Source: Trichoplax sp. H2 (lineage: Eukaryota > Placozoa > Uniplacotomia > Trichoplacea). From it: a stretch of DNA of 64,000 bases. Of the stretch, positions 33,205-51,075 are shown one piece after another. The notes beneath the pieces were generated by a model. It was given only the letters and a program-made list of their open reading frames with translations, was not told the origin of the DNA and ran no database searches. The stretch spans positions 62,001 to 126,000 of the forward strand of contig NOWV01000097.1 of assembly GCA_003344405.1 (NCBI GenBank). Direction: 5' to 3'. Numbering within the stretch: the stretch's first letter is position 1; every line of letters begins with the position of its first letter. The translations under genes and the position numbers were made by a program.

Positions 33205-34830
33205 CTACCGAAATTACGCTAGTATAGTGTGAAGTTATCGTAGAGAGTGCAATGTATACTAATGTAGAATGGTCAACTTGGATTTTATACGATGGCATAA
33301 CAGCCTTCTAACTTGGATTTTATACAATGACAGAAAAGCCTTCCTCCTACCGAAAGTACACTAGTATAGTCTGCAGTTAAAGTAGAGAGTGCAATGTATA
33401 CTAAGGTAGAATGGTCAACTTGGATTTTATGCGATGGCATAACAGCCTTCTATCTTGGATTTTATACAATGACAGAAAAGCCTTCCTCCTACCGAAATTA
33501 CACTAATATAGCCTGCAGTTATAGTAGAGGGTGCAATGTATATATTAATGTAGAATGGTCAACTTGGATTTTATACGATGGCATAACAGCCTTCTATCTT
33601 GGATTTTATACAATGACAGAACAGCCTTCCACCTACCGAAATTACACTAGTATAGTGTGAAGTTATCGTAGAGAGTGCAATGTATACGAAGGTAGAATGG
33701 TCAACTTGGATTTTATGCGATGGCATAACAGCCTTCTAACTTGGATTTTATACAATGACAGAAAAGCCTTCCTCCTACCGAAAGTACACTAATATAGCCT
33801 GCAGTTATAGTAGAGAGTGCAATGTATATTATTAATGTAGAATAGCCAACCTGGATTTCATACGATGGCATAACAGCCTTCCACCTACCGAACTTACACT
33901 AGTATAATGTGAAGTTATCGTAGAGAGTGCAATGTATACGAAGGTAGAATGGTCAACTTGGATTTTATGCGATGGCATAACGGCCTTCTATCTTGGATTT
34001 TATACAATAACAGAACAGCCTTCCACCTACCGAAATTACACTAGTATAGTGTGAAGTTATCGTAGAGAGTGCAATGTATACGAAGGTAGAATGGTCAACT
34101 TGGATTTTATACGATGGCATAACAGCCTTCTAACTTGGATTTTATACAATGACAGAACAACCTTCCTCCTACCGAAATTACACTAGTATAGCCTGCAGTT
34201 ATAGAGAGGGTGCAATGTATATTATTAATGTAGAATGGTCAACTTGGATTTTATACGATGGCATAACAGCCTTCTATCTTGGATTTTATACAATGACAGA
34301 ACAGCCTTCCACCTACCGAAATTACACTAGTATAGTGTGAAGTTATCGTAGAGAGTGCAATGTATACGAAGGTAGAATGGTCAACTTGGATTTTATGCGA
34401 TGGCATAACGGCCTTCTATCTTGGATTTTATACAATAACAGAACAGCCTTCCACCTACCGAAATTACACTAGTATAGTGTGAAGTTATCGTAGAGAGTGC
34501 AATGTATACGAAGGTAGAATAGTCAACTTGGATTTTATGCGATAGCATAACAGCCTTCCTCCTACCGAAAATACACTAGTATAGTGTGCAGCTATAGTAG
34601 AGGGTGCAATGGTATAGTAAGGTAGAATGTTCAGCTTGGATTTTATGCAATAGCATAACAGCTTTCCTACATCACAATCCATGCGAATACTTAGCTTCTA
34701 CCGCTAACGAAAGTACGCTAGTATGGTGTACAGCTATGGTAGAGAGTGCAATGTTTATAGTAATGTAGAACGGTCAACTTGGACTTTATAGAATGGCTTA
34801 ACAGCCTTCCTACTTCACAATGCATGCCAA
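33205..34830. repeat. Tandem array, unit about 142 bp, 12 copies
   Basis: The phrase 'agagtgcaatg' (or 'agggtgcaatg') recurs 12 times between 33241 and 34750, with spacings mostly near 142 bp and some shorter copies. Each full unit runs 'gtagaatggtcaacttggattttat.cgatggcataacagccttctatcttggattttatacaatgacagaa.agccttcc.cctaccgaaattacactagtatagtgtgaagttatcgtagaga'. Within a unit the element 'cttggattttata....atg.ca..acagccttc' occurs twice, so the unit was itself built by an internal duplication. Copies at the right end (after 34560) are shorter and more diverged. Short open frames run through parts of the array but 142 is not a multiple of three and stops recur, so it is not coding. Confidence 0.95.
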
Positions 34831-36543
34831 TACTCAGTCTAACAACTATAGCTATTGCTTTATATAGCATTATTCAATGATCTACGAAGACGTTGTGGTA
34901 GTAAATTTATCTTGGAAAAGTTACTAGTAACCGATAAATGTAAATTGTTTTATACCCGAAATAGCTATCGTACATACCATGCAGTGTATAATAGCAATGT
35001 GATGCCGTACCAGAAATACCCTTTCAAGCTTCTAAAATTCTCACAAAGCAAATTTAATTTAAATGGTCAACAGTTAGTAGACTATTGAATAGAATTTTGG
35101 AGTAAAAAAAAACGGTACAAGCTAACTATAATTACAAAATTAGTCAAGGTTGAAGTACTGCTGAAAATGATTTCCAAGTCACTTTAGCCTATCTGTATCC
35201 ATCATGGATGAATTAATTTTAAAAGTACTGCAACATAAGAGATTGACGTAGACATACAAGAGTATGTCTATGCATCTATCATATCGGGCAAGATTACTGT
35301 TGGTAAGCAGCATTTTCTATGATTAGTGGACGCTGGTTAGTCATGGTGTGTTGCTTAGAAAGATTATGTACGAGCTAGTACTGTATCAGATCAGGAAAAG
35401 GGTTTCCTATCTTCAGTTGTGTCACAACTGCATCACTACAATCCTTTTCTCTATTTTGCCATGCAGTACGCCATTGCTCAATCTAAAATTGCTATCAAAT
35501 ACCAAACTTTGCGTCATTAAAATTGGCATTCCTGGCGATGATCGTTTTCTACTACAAAAAGATTAGTTTCATCGATATGTTGCTGAATAAGTGCACCAGC
35601 CATCTAACGTATTTTTGTGACTGAATGCGTGCCGCGTATAGATAAAGTAAAGCATTACATGGAGACTCCAAGCTTGTCTATGCTATTCATACTCAGTACC
35701 TAAAACTTTATTTTCATAGCTATCCTAGAGGCAACATTCCAAAAAAATGATATTGTTGAACGCATATTGCATGTATCGATATAGTCAATTTATAAATTCA
35801 TAAACATAATCTAATATTATCAGTAGGGCTATAAATGTATTAAATTATAACTGCCAATAGATTACTTGCAGTTAAATAATGATATCGAAAATTCATCCAT
35901 TTTCACGTAGTTACACAGCACTATAGAATTTCAATGATATTTACAGCAAATAAACTGCTGGTACTTAGAGCTAAAATATCGCCTATATAAGGTATTTTTC
36001 ATATAACATTTTCAATGAAATACGGACAAGTTGACAACGAGAGATTGATAAGACGCATTTAATATGCAGGCAGGATATGTAATTTTAAACATAGCTGAAC
36101 CAGTTCCTTATAGATCATGATTGATAGGTTTAGCTGAAGTAATGGGCTATTAATAACATTATAGTATTCATGGGACATAAATAAAAGTAATGCAATAGAC
36201 AAAAGGTATAAAAATGAAATCTTTTCACAAAGGCATAACACGTTGTGTTTCCATGCTTAGTTGTTAATGTTGGCACGGCATTGAAACAGTATAACCGTAA
36301 TATCGTATTATACTTATCTTAGTAAATCATTACCTTGCCTTATCGCAACACATTAGGGATGTAGTACAACAGGTTATTGTATTCTTACATACATAACATA
36401 ACATAGATCTACAGCTAAATAGTTTGCATGAAAATATATCGTAATCAGGAAACAGGATTAGAATTTTAACTGAGATAGGTCAACAGTAGATAACTACAAA
36501 CCATTGTGTTATCTCCATTCGCTGCTCGTTTTCAACTAGCTAT
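34831..36543. other. Spacer downstream of copine C
   Basis: Two plus-strand frames of 77 and 72 codons (34855-35088 and 35348-35566) show no known domain, no flanking exons and ordinary AT-rich composition. I do not call them genes. The right end holds the 3' untranslated region of copine C. Confidence 0.4.
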
Positions 36544-42697
<6,154 letters not shown>

Positions 42698-44291
42698 AAT
42701 GGTTGTCCAAGGAAATAGAAAGTAAAAAATAAATCGAAGCAGCACCAAAATGGTTTCTACCCGTTGGGAAAGGTAAAGCAATCTGGCGAGGAGACTTGGG
42801 CGTGACCACCTTTGTTTTGATTTCTTTTTATGAAAGGGAGAAAAATGCATGGTAACTGTATGGAAGCGATGCCTTGAGTGGGTAGTTGGGTGTCTCTACT
42901 GGCGTTGCATTGACCAAAGTTACCTGGGACTACGGTACAGTACAGTGAGTACACTAGTACAGTACTGAGTTTACTGGGCACCGAGCTGAAGTGCGTACCA
43001 TATTGCGTAATTTACACACTTTGAGGGAATGAAGGAATTACGCAGGCGCATGCCGCCACAAGCTGAAGTGCGCATCCGCATTCCGTTCCATTCGGTAGTT
43101 TATTCGGTACCTCTTTTTCCTACAGTGTACAGTACATTCTGTACTGAAGTACTGTACTGTACTGTACAGTACAGTACTGTAAAGGGTGCGTGGGACTACA
43201 GTACAGTATAGTACAGTACTGTACTGTAGTACTGTGGACGTTAGCCAGTTTTAATGAACGAACGTACGAACGTCCAATTTGAACGTCGTACGTTCATTGA
43301 ACGTACCAACGTACACAGTGTACAGTGTTAACACTACAGTATATACTGTACATAGTGTACAGTACACTGTACAGTACAGTACGGTATACAGTACAATACA
43401 CTGTACAGTACATACAGTAGTACAGTACGTAACAGCGTACAGTATACAGTACAGTAGTCATGACTCTGAAATACAAAGTGTTGTACAGTATATTTGGTGA
43501 ACTATAATTCATGCAATGCATTATGGCCGTAAGATACCTCCATGGCTCCATCCAATTATAAAATACTAAAATCAATGTTGATGAAATTATCTCAGGCCTG
43601 CTGGTTTTCAATGTCATATTTTTTCCAATGATACAAAATTTTTTCAATAGATGAACATACATGTCATGTACACGTATCTTATAGACATGCAAATATCCAT
43701 GCATCTACTGTATATTTAGTTATTGTTACAATTCTACATCAACCAGCTCTCAGCAAGAATCCCTTTCTCCCTTGCATCATTTTCTATCGGCTTGTTCTTT
43801 ATCATAAACTACAGTACTATGGCCGCAACAGTTCTTAACATTGAATTATGCAGACTAGAAAGAAATGCTATCTCTTCATCATGTAGTTTTTTCTGCCATA
43901 AACATTTCCTAAATTGCTACTAACATGACGTTACATCTATCCATGAATAAAAGTACGAATAAACCAAGCTATCAGCCTGATGATCGATAGTACAAGTACT
44001 TACAGCGAATAAAGTCAACGCTGTTGGTTCAATATTGTGGTTCATTACCAATACGGTGCCGTATTAATGTTGTGTCCGTACATGACTAGCCATGCTACGT
44101 AGTGATAGTTTAGCATCTTTCTGCCTTTCAAAAAACACACAATGAATTGAACAAGAAGGAATACCAACAGTCTAATTTTAATGGGCGTTTCCAGTACAGT
44201 TTATCATCATCAGTTTCATTTTATTCTTGGTAACGCAATCTATTGCTCATTTAGATATCATAAGCAAGATAATAAGGTAGCACAGTCTAGT
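42698..44291. other. Upstream region of copine C and 3' side of the methyltransferase
   Basis: This spacer holds the likely copine C promoter and 5' untranslated region. Its centre is the GTAC-rich tract described separately. Overlapping open frames on both strands here (for example 43294-43704 minus) are by-products of the simple repeat and give Tyr/Val/Thr-rich translations with no family resemblance. No gene is called. Confidence 0.5.
43100..43480. repeat. Palindromic ACAGTACTGT/GTAC-rich tract
   Basis: Long runs alternate TACTGTAC and GTACAGTAC, both self-complementary, most densely at 43139-43180, 43195-43235 and 43316-43460. Between them, at 43255-43316, is a second short-period repeat of AACGTACG type. 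Isolated copies occur at 42935-42968. Because every unit is palindromic, the whole tract can fold into many alternative hairpins. It lies 0.4-0.8 kb upstream of the copine C start codon. Confidence 0.9.
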
Positions 44292-45813
44292 CTATTTTTT
44301 TCGAACCAAAGTTACACCATCTGCTACGGTTAACATGACAAATTCAACACGTTCATCGTCTTTGATGATACTATTTAATTGACGAACCATTGTAGTATCG
44401 GCATCGTTAATAGACTCATCGGCTACATAACCTCGCCATAGCGTGTTGTCGATAGCAATCATCCCATCTTTTCTTAATAACTGCAGTGATTTTTCGTAGT
44501 AGTCAACATAATTGGTTTTATCTGCATCGATAAATATGAAATCGAAGGTACCAGATTCATTATCGCCAAGCAATTGGTCCATGCTTTCAACAGCTGGTCC
44601 AAGTCTTATATCGATTTTATCATCAACACCAGCTTCCTTCCAAAACGGTCTGCCAATATCAACAAATTCCTTGCTGATGTCTAAGCCAATTACTTTACCA
44701 TCACTAGGCAAAGCAAGAGCCATTCCAAGTGTAGTGTATCCAGTAAACACACCTATATTGTAAAGTAATCAAGCGAAAGCTATTATATTCACCTGAAAAT
44801 ATATGCTTGCCTGTCAATAAAGCACAATATTCATTGCCTACAAAATGTGATATACTGGTATTTTTCATGCCATTGAGCAAAGCTTTGAAATCACCGTCAT
44901 TATACTAGGATATTAATAGTTATCATCAAATACTACAACATCATGATGCTGTAGAAGGAAGCTTATTGTAGTAGGAATATTTGGCAAGGGATATTAACTT
45001 GTATTAAATAGAGACTATATTATACTTAGTGTAGTCTCGATTACACCTGTCGAATAACGTTAATCGCAAATAATGAGCATCTAATAGAGACTATATTATA
45101 CTTAGTGTAGTCTCGATAGACTCACTACGCCAATGACATTAATCGCAAATAATGACCATCTAATAGAGACTATATTATACTTACTGTAGTGTAGTCTCGA
45201 TAGACTCACTACGCCTATGACATTAATCGCAAATAATGAGCATCTAATAGTCACAATTTTAGACAAGTATGTTATTTTAGGATGTTAGCAAGCAAACTTC
45301 AAGCAATTTCAAGCCTATCTTCACAACTAAACAATTTAACCTAAACTACAGTCATTAAGATAGTTATTGTAGCATGCGGCATTGAAGATGAAAGGATAGT
45401 AAAATTATCCAAGGTATTTTTATTCTAATGCGTTGATAAGCAATCCCTTTGCAAAACATGTAAAATACGAGTATCCTACATAACAGCGTTATTGAACTAT
45501 GCAGATATAAGTTATTAAGCGAATATGTGCTCCAAAGTAAGTCATTGGAAACTTTACTGCTTTTGACTTGCAAAATATAATCTATGAAGTAATGCAAGTA
45601 TTCTTTACCGACTTCTAAAACCTTCTTTGCATGAATCAATTGCAATAAAAACTGCATCATGGAAACTTCATCTGATGTTGCAGCCATGATTGCCTCTGGA
45701 TGGCCAGCTGATTTGTCACATAAGCGTTGCAACACCGGATGCTTTCGGAAGCCATACTTCAATACATACTGATAAATTGGAGATTCAGTCGGAAAACCAA
45801 TAGGCCTCCCCAT
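44292..45813 (-). CDS. SAM-dependent O-methyltransferase, CCoAOMT/COMTD1-like (2 exons, 221 aa)
   Basis: Class I, metal-dependent methyltransferase that moves a methyl group from S-adenosylmethionine to a hydroxyl on a small, probably catechol-like, substrate. Exons 45609-45813 and 44292-44752 join in phase (666 nt). The N-terminal exon has SPIYQYVLKYGFRKHPVLQRLCDKS and ATSDEVSMMQFLLQLI, as in the Methyltransf_3 family. The SAM site is spelled across the intron: KKVLEVG then VFTGYTTLGMALALP, followed by GKVIGLDIS. The metal/catalytic segment is FDFIFIDADKTNYVDYY and GMIAIDNTLWRGYV, with the expected D..D..DN ligands. The end is VADGVTLVRKK. At 221 aa it matches bacterial and plant caffeoyl-CoA O-methyltransferases; there is no N-terminal membrane anchor such as animal COMTD1 carries, so it is probably cytosolic. 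The natural substrate is unknown. The frame of the first exon runs on past its donor into the intron, which is just read-through. Confidence 0.93.
45007..45250. repeat. Three-copy repeat with inner hairpin, in the methyltransferase intron
   Basis: Units of 76-79 bp begin with GAGACTATATTATACTTA at about 45011, 45087 and 45166. Each holds a perfect 7-bp inverted repeat, GAGACTA ... TAGTCTC, and then 'gatagactcactacgcc.atgacattaatcgcaaataatgagcatctaata'. The third copy has a short insertion inside the loop. The block lies within the 856-bp intron between the two coding exons. Confidence 0.88.
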
Positions 45814-48627
45814 TATTTTGTACTAACGGTCGTTTTAAGTCACCCTTTCCTTTCCTTGAAGTAGTCCTTGGTAGAGACGTATGATAGTTGCATTTAAATC
45901 GACATTACATAGAATTCTTATTAATTATAATTATCAATTGTCCTACGTCGACTAGACTTGTTATCAATATATGATATTTAAAATATTTAGAACCTTTATG
46001 ATACTGTGCTGTATTATGCATTTATTATCACCCTAAGCAAAAATGGAGTCAACCAGGATTGTCGCCTTGTGATGTTACTGTAATCAATATTACTTTCAAT
46101 GGCTAGTGGCGTTGCAATATGATTTTACTCATTCACTACCTGCTGTACTACATATATATATATATACGGCTAATAGAACGATTAATCGATCTCCAAATTG
46201 GTCAATGAGTTGACTGTTGTAAAACCTGTTCTCAATTTACAATCCATTTGTTAACATTGATGATAGTTCATTATCCTCTCTATCACACTGTCTAAACTGA
46301 TACAACGAGAATTATCATGATCCTAGTCTCGGTAGTGACAGTACTAATTTTCTACAATTTGGCCTTAATTTGCAGTCAGAATATAACGAATAATTTTACT
46401 TGATGTTACCTTTTTCTCCAACAGATGTCGGCGTGGAAAGGTTGTACAGAATGAAGCGATCTACACAGGGATCACGTTACTATATCATGACTACTGTACA
46501 GTATGTTATTTATTAAAATTGCACCAGGCCTGGCTTAACGACATGAGGTCCAACTGTCTGACTATACAAGAGAACTTGAATAATATCTCAAAAGGGAATT
46601 TCTGATTCCAAGTTTACTCGGAAAATTTCCATCAACTCCGTAGCTGCACCATAGAGGTAAAAGGAAACATTCCTTGCACCTCTATGAGCTGCGTTGCACC
46701 ATTAGTAATCGTTGATTTTACGTTTTCATTCATGGACTACGAACATACTCAGTTCTAGACTACTAAACATGTCCCGCAATCATCGACATTGTACTATCGA
46801 TCACTGTACCTAGAAGGACGCGTACTGTAACTGCTAATAATATTGCAATAACAAGTAAGTCAGTAATTAAAACATCAATGGCTAATTGCCGCAATGGCTC
46901 AGGGTTGTAGTGATCTGTCTGGGTGGAATTGGAGCCAAATTGATAATCTAGTTCTTCAAAAAACTGCAAGATAGAATTGAAATCAACACTACAGTATAGC
47001 TGAACAACTTCCAACCATTAAATTATAATTATACAGGGCCCGCTGCGCCTAGGGAATAGCGGTCTTTATTTTCTACTCCCTCGTTGGCATGGTCGATGAC
47101 CATTGGTCATGCATGATATTCCGCCATTGACCAATGAGTCAATGGCCAATATTTCATTCTAATGAGGAAAAGCGATTCACGATGGCTGATTAGTCTATTT
47201 TTAATGGCGGTCATGCTAGTCACAATCAATACTTACTTTATTAGGGTATGCAGCTCTCCACCGCATCCGATCACTATATTCCCTAGTACATACTGTAGCT
47301 ACTGTAATTAGCTGAAATCACCTATTACAACTGGTTATTGAACAGGCCAAAATTCAACATTTGCATCTGGATTTGTTATTTCTGTGTTTGCCTGACTCTA
47401 AAAGCGATCAATATTGCATCATTGAATGATTTTTTAATGCTAGCTGTCAATGTCAATCAACATCAACAGCGTCGTTGCCTGAAATAGGCTGTCCTCGGAC
47501 AGAATACAGTGCACAAGTTTACCATTTTACATTTTGTATGTTGAAAGGCATCAATGATGATAGTAATGTACTGTGCATGCAGTATAATAGAACGATATTG
47601 CATGCCCAATAATAAATGACAAAATCGAATTCAATAGTAAGCATCAAGGTACAGTGCATTAATGCAGTCTACGGCAATAAGTTAGTCCATCTTACGTTTT
47701 CCAAACTCTTACTTTATAACAAGGAAGATTCGCTCCAAATCTCCAGACAAGTCCAGTAGAGTGAAAGTATTGAACTAAACTTGATTGTTTCCTATACCGT
47801 TATACAGTTGAATAAAGCTAACAGTTTACTAACGGTATTTTGCAAATGCCAACCAATGCAATAACACTTTTACGACTAAGATAGCTGTCGATAGTTCATG
47901 AATTTAAACCAAATGATAACATATCAGGAATGCATTTAGGCAATGCTTTTATCTAGAGCTTCTTCTTTGGACTTGCACACTGCAAATTGCATGTCTAAGC
48001 GAATATGCTACTATAGTCAAGCAGGACAAGTGAAAAGCTGTAGTGAACTTATACGAAAGATAGAAACTCTATTGACATAAGTAGGGAAGATCTCATTTCA
48101 CAACAGTCCATCAATACAGTAATATTGAATGCAATACAATAATAACAATATTTATAAAACAGCCAAAGGCAAATTTTGAATCCTAATGCTCCAAAGAAAG
48201 GATTAAAAATACTCAAGCTCTTTCTACTCTCTATATACGAGTATTTAGCAAGAGCACAAAGTGAGTATTTTGTAGAACAGGAGTAGGAACTTTTGCTGCA
48301 TAAAGTTCCTTGTCAACAATCTCTACCTTCTACGACGGGCTCTACTTGCAGTCCAAGCTTGATAACCAAAGCTAACAAGGATTACATCAAGTCTCAGTTA
48401 TAGCATGAACGGACATCTTAACATTTTTGATGAAAAAAGCCATTCGTTTTTCCAAGAGGTACTATCATAAATAACATGCAGGTGTATATGTATGTTACAG
48501 TTCTTGTCACATCCCATGTGTACTTGAGGCACAGTCTATAATATAACACTAATTTTTTCTCCATACGAGTATACTATTATCCTTCAATATTCGTTGGATA
48601 AAGCAACCATGTCGCCATTTATCATTG
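45814..48627. other. Spacer between methyltransferase and UGT
   Basis: Largely AT-rich with no recognised gene. A TA dinucleotide run lies near 46152-46166. Near 47085-47150 the motif CCATTGAC/GTCAATGG recurs in both orientations and could form a small stem. One 83-codon frame is listed separately at low confidence. The left end is the promoter side of the methyltransferase and the right end is the 3' side of the UGT. Confidence 0.45.
46763..47014 (-). CDS. Possible small membrane protein (hypothetical, 83 aa)
   Basis: An 83-residue frame starting with MEVVQLYCSVDFNSILQF. Residues about 46-72 are strongly hydrophobic (IDVLITDLLVIAILLAVTVRVLLG) and could span a membrane once; the N-terminal part is acidic and polar. 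I do not recognise a family and find no flanking exons. In AT-rich spacer DNA a frame of this length can arise by chance, so it is listed only as a candidate. Confidence 0.15.
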   Translation of the reverse strand: MEVVQLYCSVDFNSILQFFEELDYQFGSNSTQTDHYNPEPLRQLAIDVLITDLLVIAILLAVTVRVLLGTVIDSTMSMIAGHV

Positions 48628-51075
48628 TTATGACGCTTTAACCTTAGCTTTCTTATTATCACTGCATAGCATCACCATTCCATTCCATAAAAGTCTCAAT
48701 ACTTTCACAATCAAATAACAGATCGCAATCATCACCGCAAATACATCCAATAGATAGAACTCGTACCATTTCAAGTTATATTCCTCTGTTCGTAAATAAT
48801 CGCCTCCGTTACAATTTAAAGCATATTCAACCCAATCGCCTGCTTCTTCAACGGGTTTCCTACCGTTAGGTCTATTCTTTATTATTTTTGATACTTTAGA
48901 AGCATTGCCGAGAATATCCTGATCGCTAGTTACTTTCATGACAGCATTATATAAATCATCACTTGCTAGAGTTCTTATATTTAAAATAACCCCAATAGTT
49001 CTAGCTGTAATTTTGTTAGCATGTGCAATTTGATCTCCAGCTATTGGGATTCCAACCATAGGTACGCCATGATAACCAGCTTCAAGAATGCCGTTATAGC
49101 CGCAGTGGGTAACAAATGCTTTAACTTGTGGATGGCCTAATAGATCATTTTGTGGTAACCATTGAACTAATTTAAGATTCCTAGAGGCAACTTCATCGGG
49201 CAATTCTTCATCATACTTCCAGATGACATTATAAGGTAGCCGACGAAAGGCATAGAAGAAGATTTGCATATCCACGATATGTTTTAAGGCTGTTACAACT
49301 GTGCCAAAGGATACTACGATAGCACCCTTTGGATTAGACGTTATAAACCGTTCTAGGTCTGTAGGTAATGACTGTGCTGGTTTGGCTAGAATAGGTCCAA
49401 CAAGCTTGCTACTTGGTGTTAAAGGCTGAGGATAATCGATTGCAAAATCACCATTAGCTATAAGAAAACTTGCTCTTCTAACTTCATATCGAGGAATGGT
49501 TTTTAATCCAAGTTTACTTGCATTTGTAACTGCATAAATTGGTTTGAAAATCAAATGGTTGAGGGCTGGTAATAATATAAGGTTAATAATAACATTCGCT
49601 GTACGCTCAATGAGGTTCATTTTGCTTGCCAGGCTATATTGAGGGATATAAGCTGGAGGGCTTGGAATATGATGTAACGAAGTAAACGGTTCACCAATTC
49701 CAAGGGGAGATACATCAATCTGAATTGGAATATCGGCATATTCGGCTACTACCTGGCAGGCATAAAATATAGGATCGCATAAAATTGCATCTAAGAAGGA
49801 AAATAAATTTCATTTAATTACCTTGCGAACTATAATGGTGTCAAGTAGGAATAAATATTAAGTTTTAAACTAATATTCGAACAGGGACTTTTGACTATTA
49901 AATTAAAAGTCCCTGAATTTGATGTAATCATCCAGTAAAGATGACGCAAATTAACCGAGTTTGTCATGGCTCAAGTTATTCTTCGCTTATCAAGACTTTA
50001 GTAGGTTTAGATAATAATATACTGTATATATAAGACTTAATCGTAATGAGGACTACGACGATATTGCAAAATTACGTACAGGATAGACTCCTAAAATAGG
50101 AACAGGTATAAATTTCGAACTAGCATTCTAATCGAACGACACAGTACCGTATTTAGCCAGACAGTAAATTTGCAATGCTTATCATGATGCTCGGCATTGC
50201 AGTTCGCTTAGACAATAACCTGCATAAGATTGCATTAAGAGTGTTACGGATAAGAATATGTGTGCCACAATCGAATTAGCCGTTTATAAATGGATGGAAT
50301 AAACTAAAAGAGATTGAACTTGACAGCGCTTGTCCTACCTATCATCTTGCCTAATGTTGAACTATCAGTGCAATATACTGTAATGATGCAGTAAATTTTG
50401 AAAGAGCAAATCAGCCGTGTTTACCATGACTATATCTTCAATAATTTATATTCGAAACTTTGTTAATCTTCGTTAACAATCTACTGCACATTAAATTAGG
50501 CTACATCTAAGCATCATGTCGACGATCAGCCGTTCAACTATCCGACAACCTTATCTATTGCAAGTATTCACCAAGAACACCGTTTTAAAGTACATCGTAG
50601 AAATGATATTGAAGACAAATGATATAATTATTGCTAACTGTATATTGTTATGTTATACACTAAAAGAGATCGAATCGTATCGGAACTTACCAAATCTTTC
50701 TGCTCTAAATTCTTGGAGTAGAGTTAGATTATCGCTGACTGCTTGGGATCCCGTGACGAAAAGCTTAGTAATACAGGGTGCAAGAAGGGGATCATTAGTT
50801 TTGATCGAATTAGTTGTACATATAGCTAAATCTTCTTGGACCACTTTTGTCGGATAGTATTTGACTATGAGCTTTATTTCTGGAGGTAATTGAATGAAGG
50901 ACGGTAATGCCATGATTACTGTATGACCTCTTCGATGCAATTCTTGGCCAACAGAAGCCACAACAGCAGCATGACTATAATAGTGCGGTGCCATTGCCAA
51001 AATTTTAGCACCAAAGCCACCATTAACATAGATTGCCAAGTTAACTGCGAACAAGACCCAGATTATCTGGCCCAT
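48628..51075 (-). CDS. UDP-glycosyltransferase, UGT family GT1 (2 exons, 515 aa)
   Basis: Moves a sugar from a UDP-sugar to a small lipophilic acceptor; animal members are ER-membrane detoxification and conjugation enzymes. Exons 50691-51075 and 48628-49790 join in phase (1548 nt). Residues 1-20 (MGQIIWVLFAVNLAIYV) are a signal peptide. The N-terminal acceptor domain has APHYYSHAAVVASVGQELHRRGHTV, whose His35 aligns with the usual catalytic His. The exon junction reads ERFDAILCDPIFYACQVVAEYA. The C-terminal donor domain has VVSFGTVV, VQWLPQNDLLGHPQVKAFVTHCGYNGILEAGYHGVPMVG (the UGT signature) and GDQIAHANKI. A membrane span follows near 470-495 (LLDVFAVMIAICYLIVKVLRLLW), with a short Lys-rich tail resembling an ER-retention end. 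Total length is normal for the family. THCGYNG, instead of the commoner animal THGGxxG, is a little unusual. Sugar donor and substrate cannot be read from the sequence. Confidence 0.94.

Noticed and set aside
33394-34340. Open frames through the tandem array that repeat the peptide VEWSTWILYDGITAFYLGFYTM
   Set aside because: The unit length is not a multiple of three, stops recur in every frame, and the peptide repetition is a by-product of the DNA repeat.
33205-34830. CRISPR-like appearance of regularly spaced repeats
   Set aside because: The units are contiguous, long, internally repeated and lack unique spacers, and the genome is eukaryotic.
43029-43704. Overlapping open frames on both strands around the GTAC-rich tract
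   Set aside because: Translations are simple Tyr/Val/Thr repeats produced by the palindromic DNA; no domain, no splice context.
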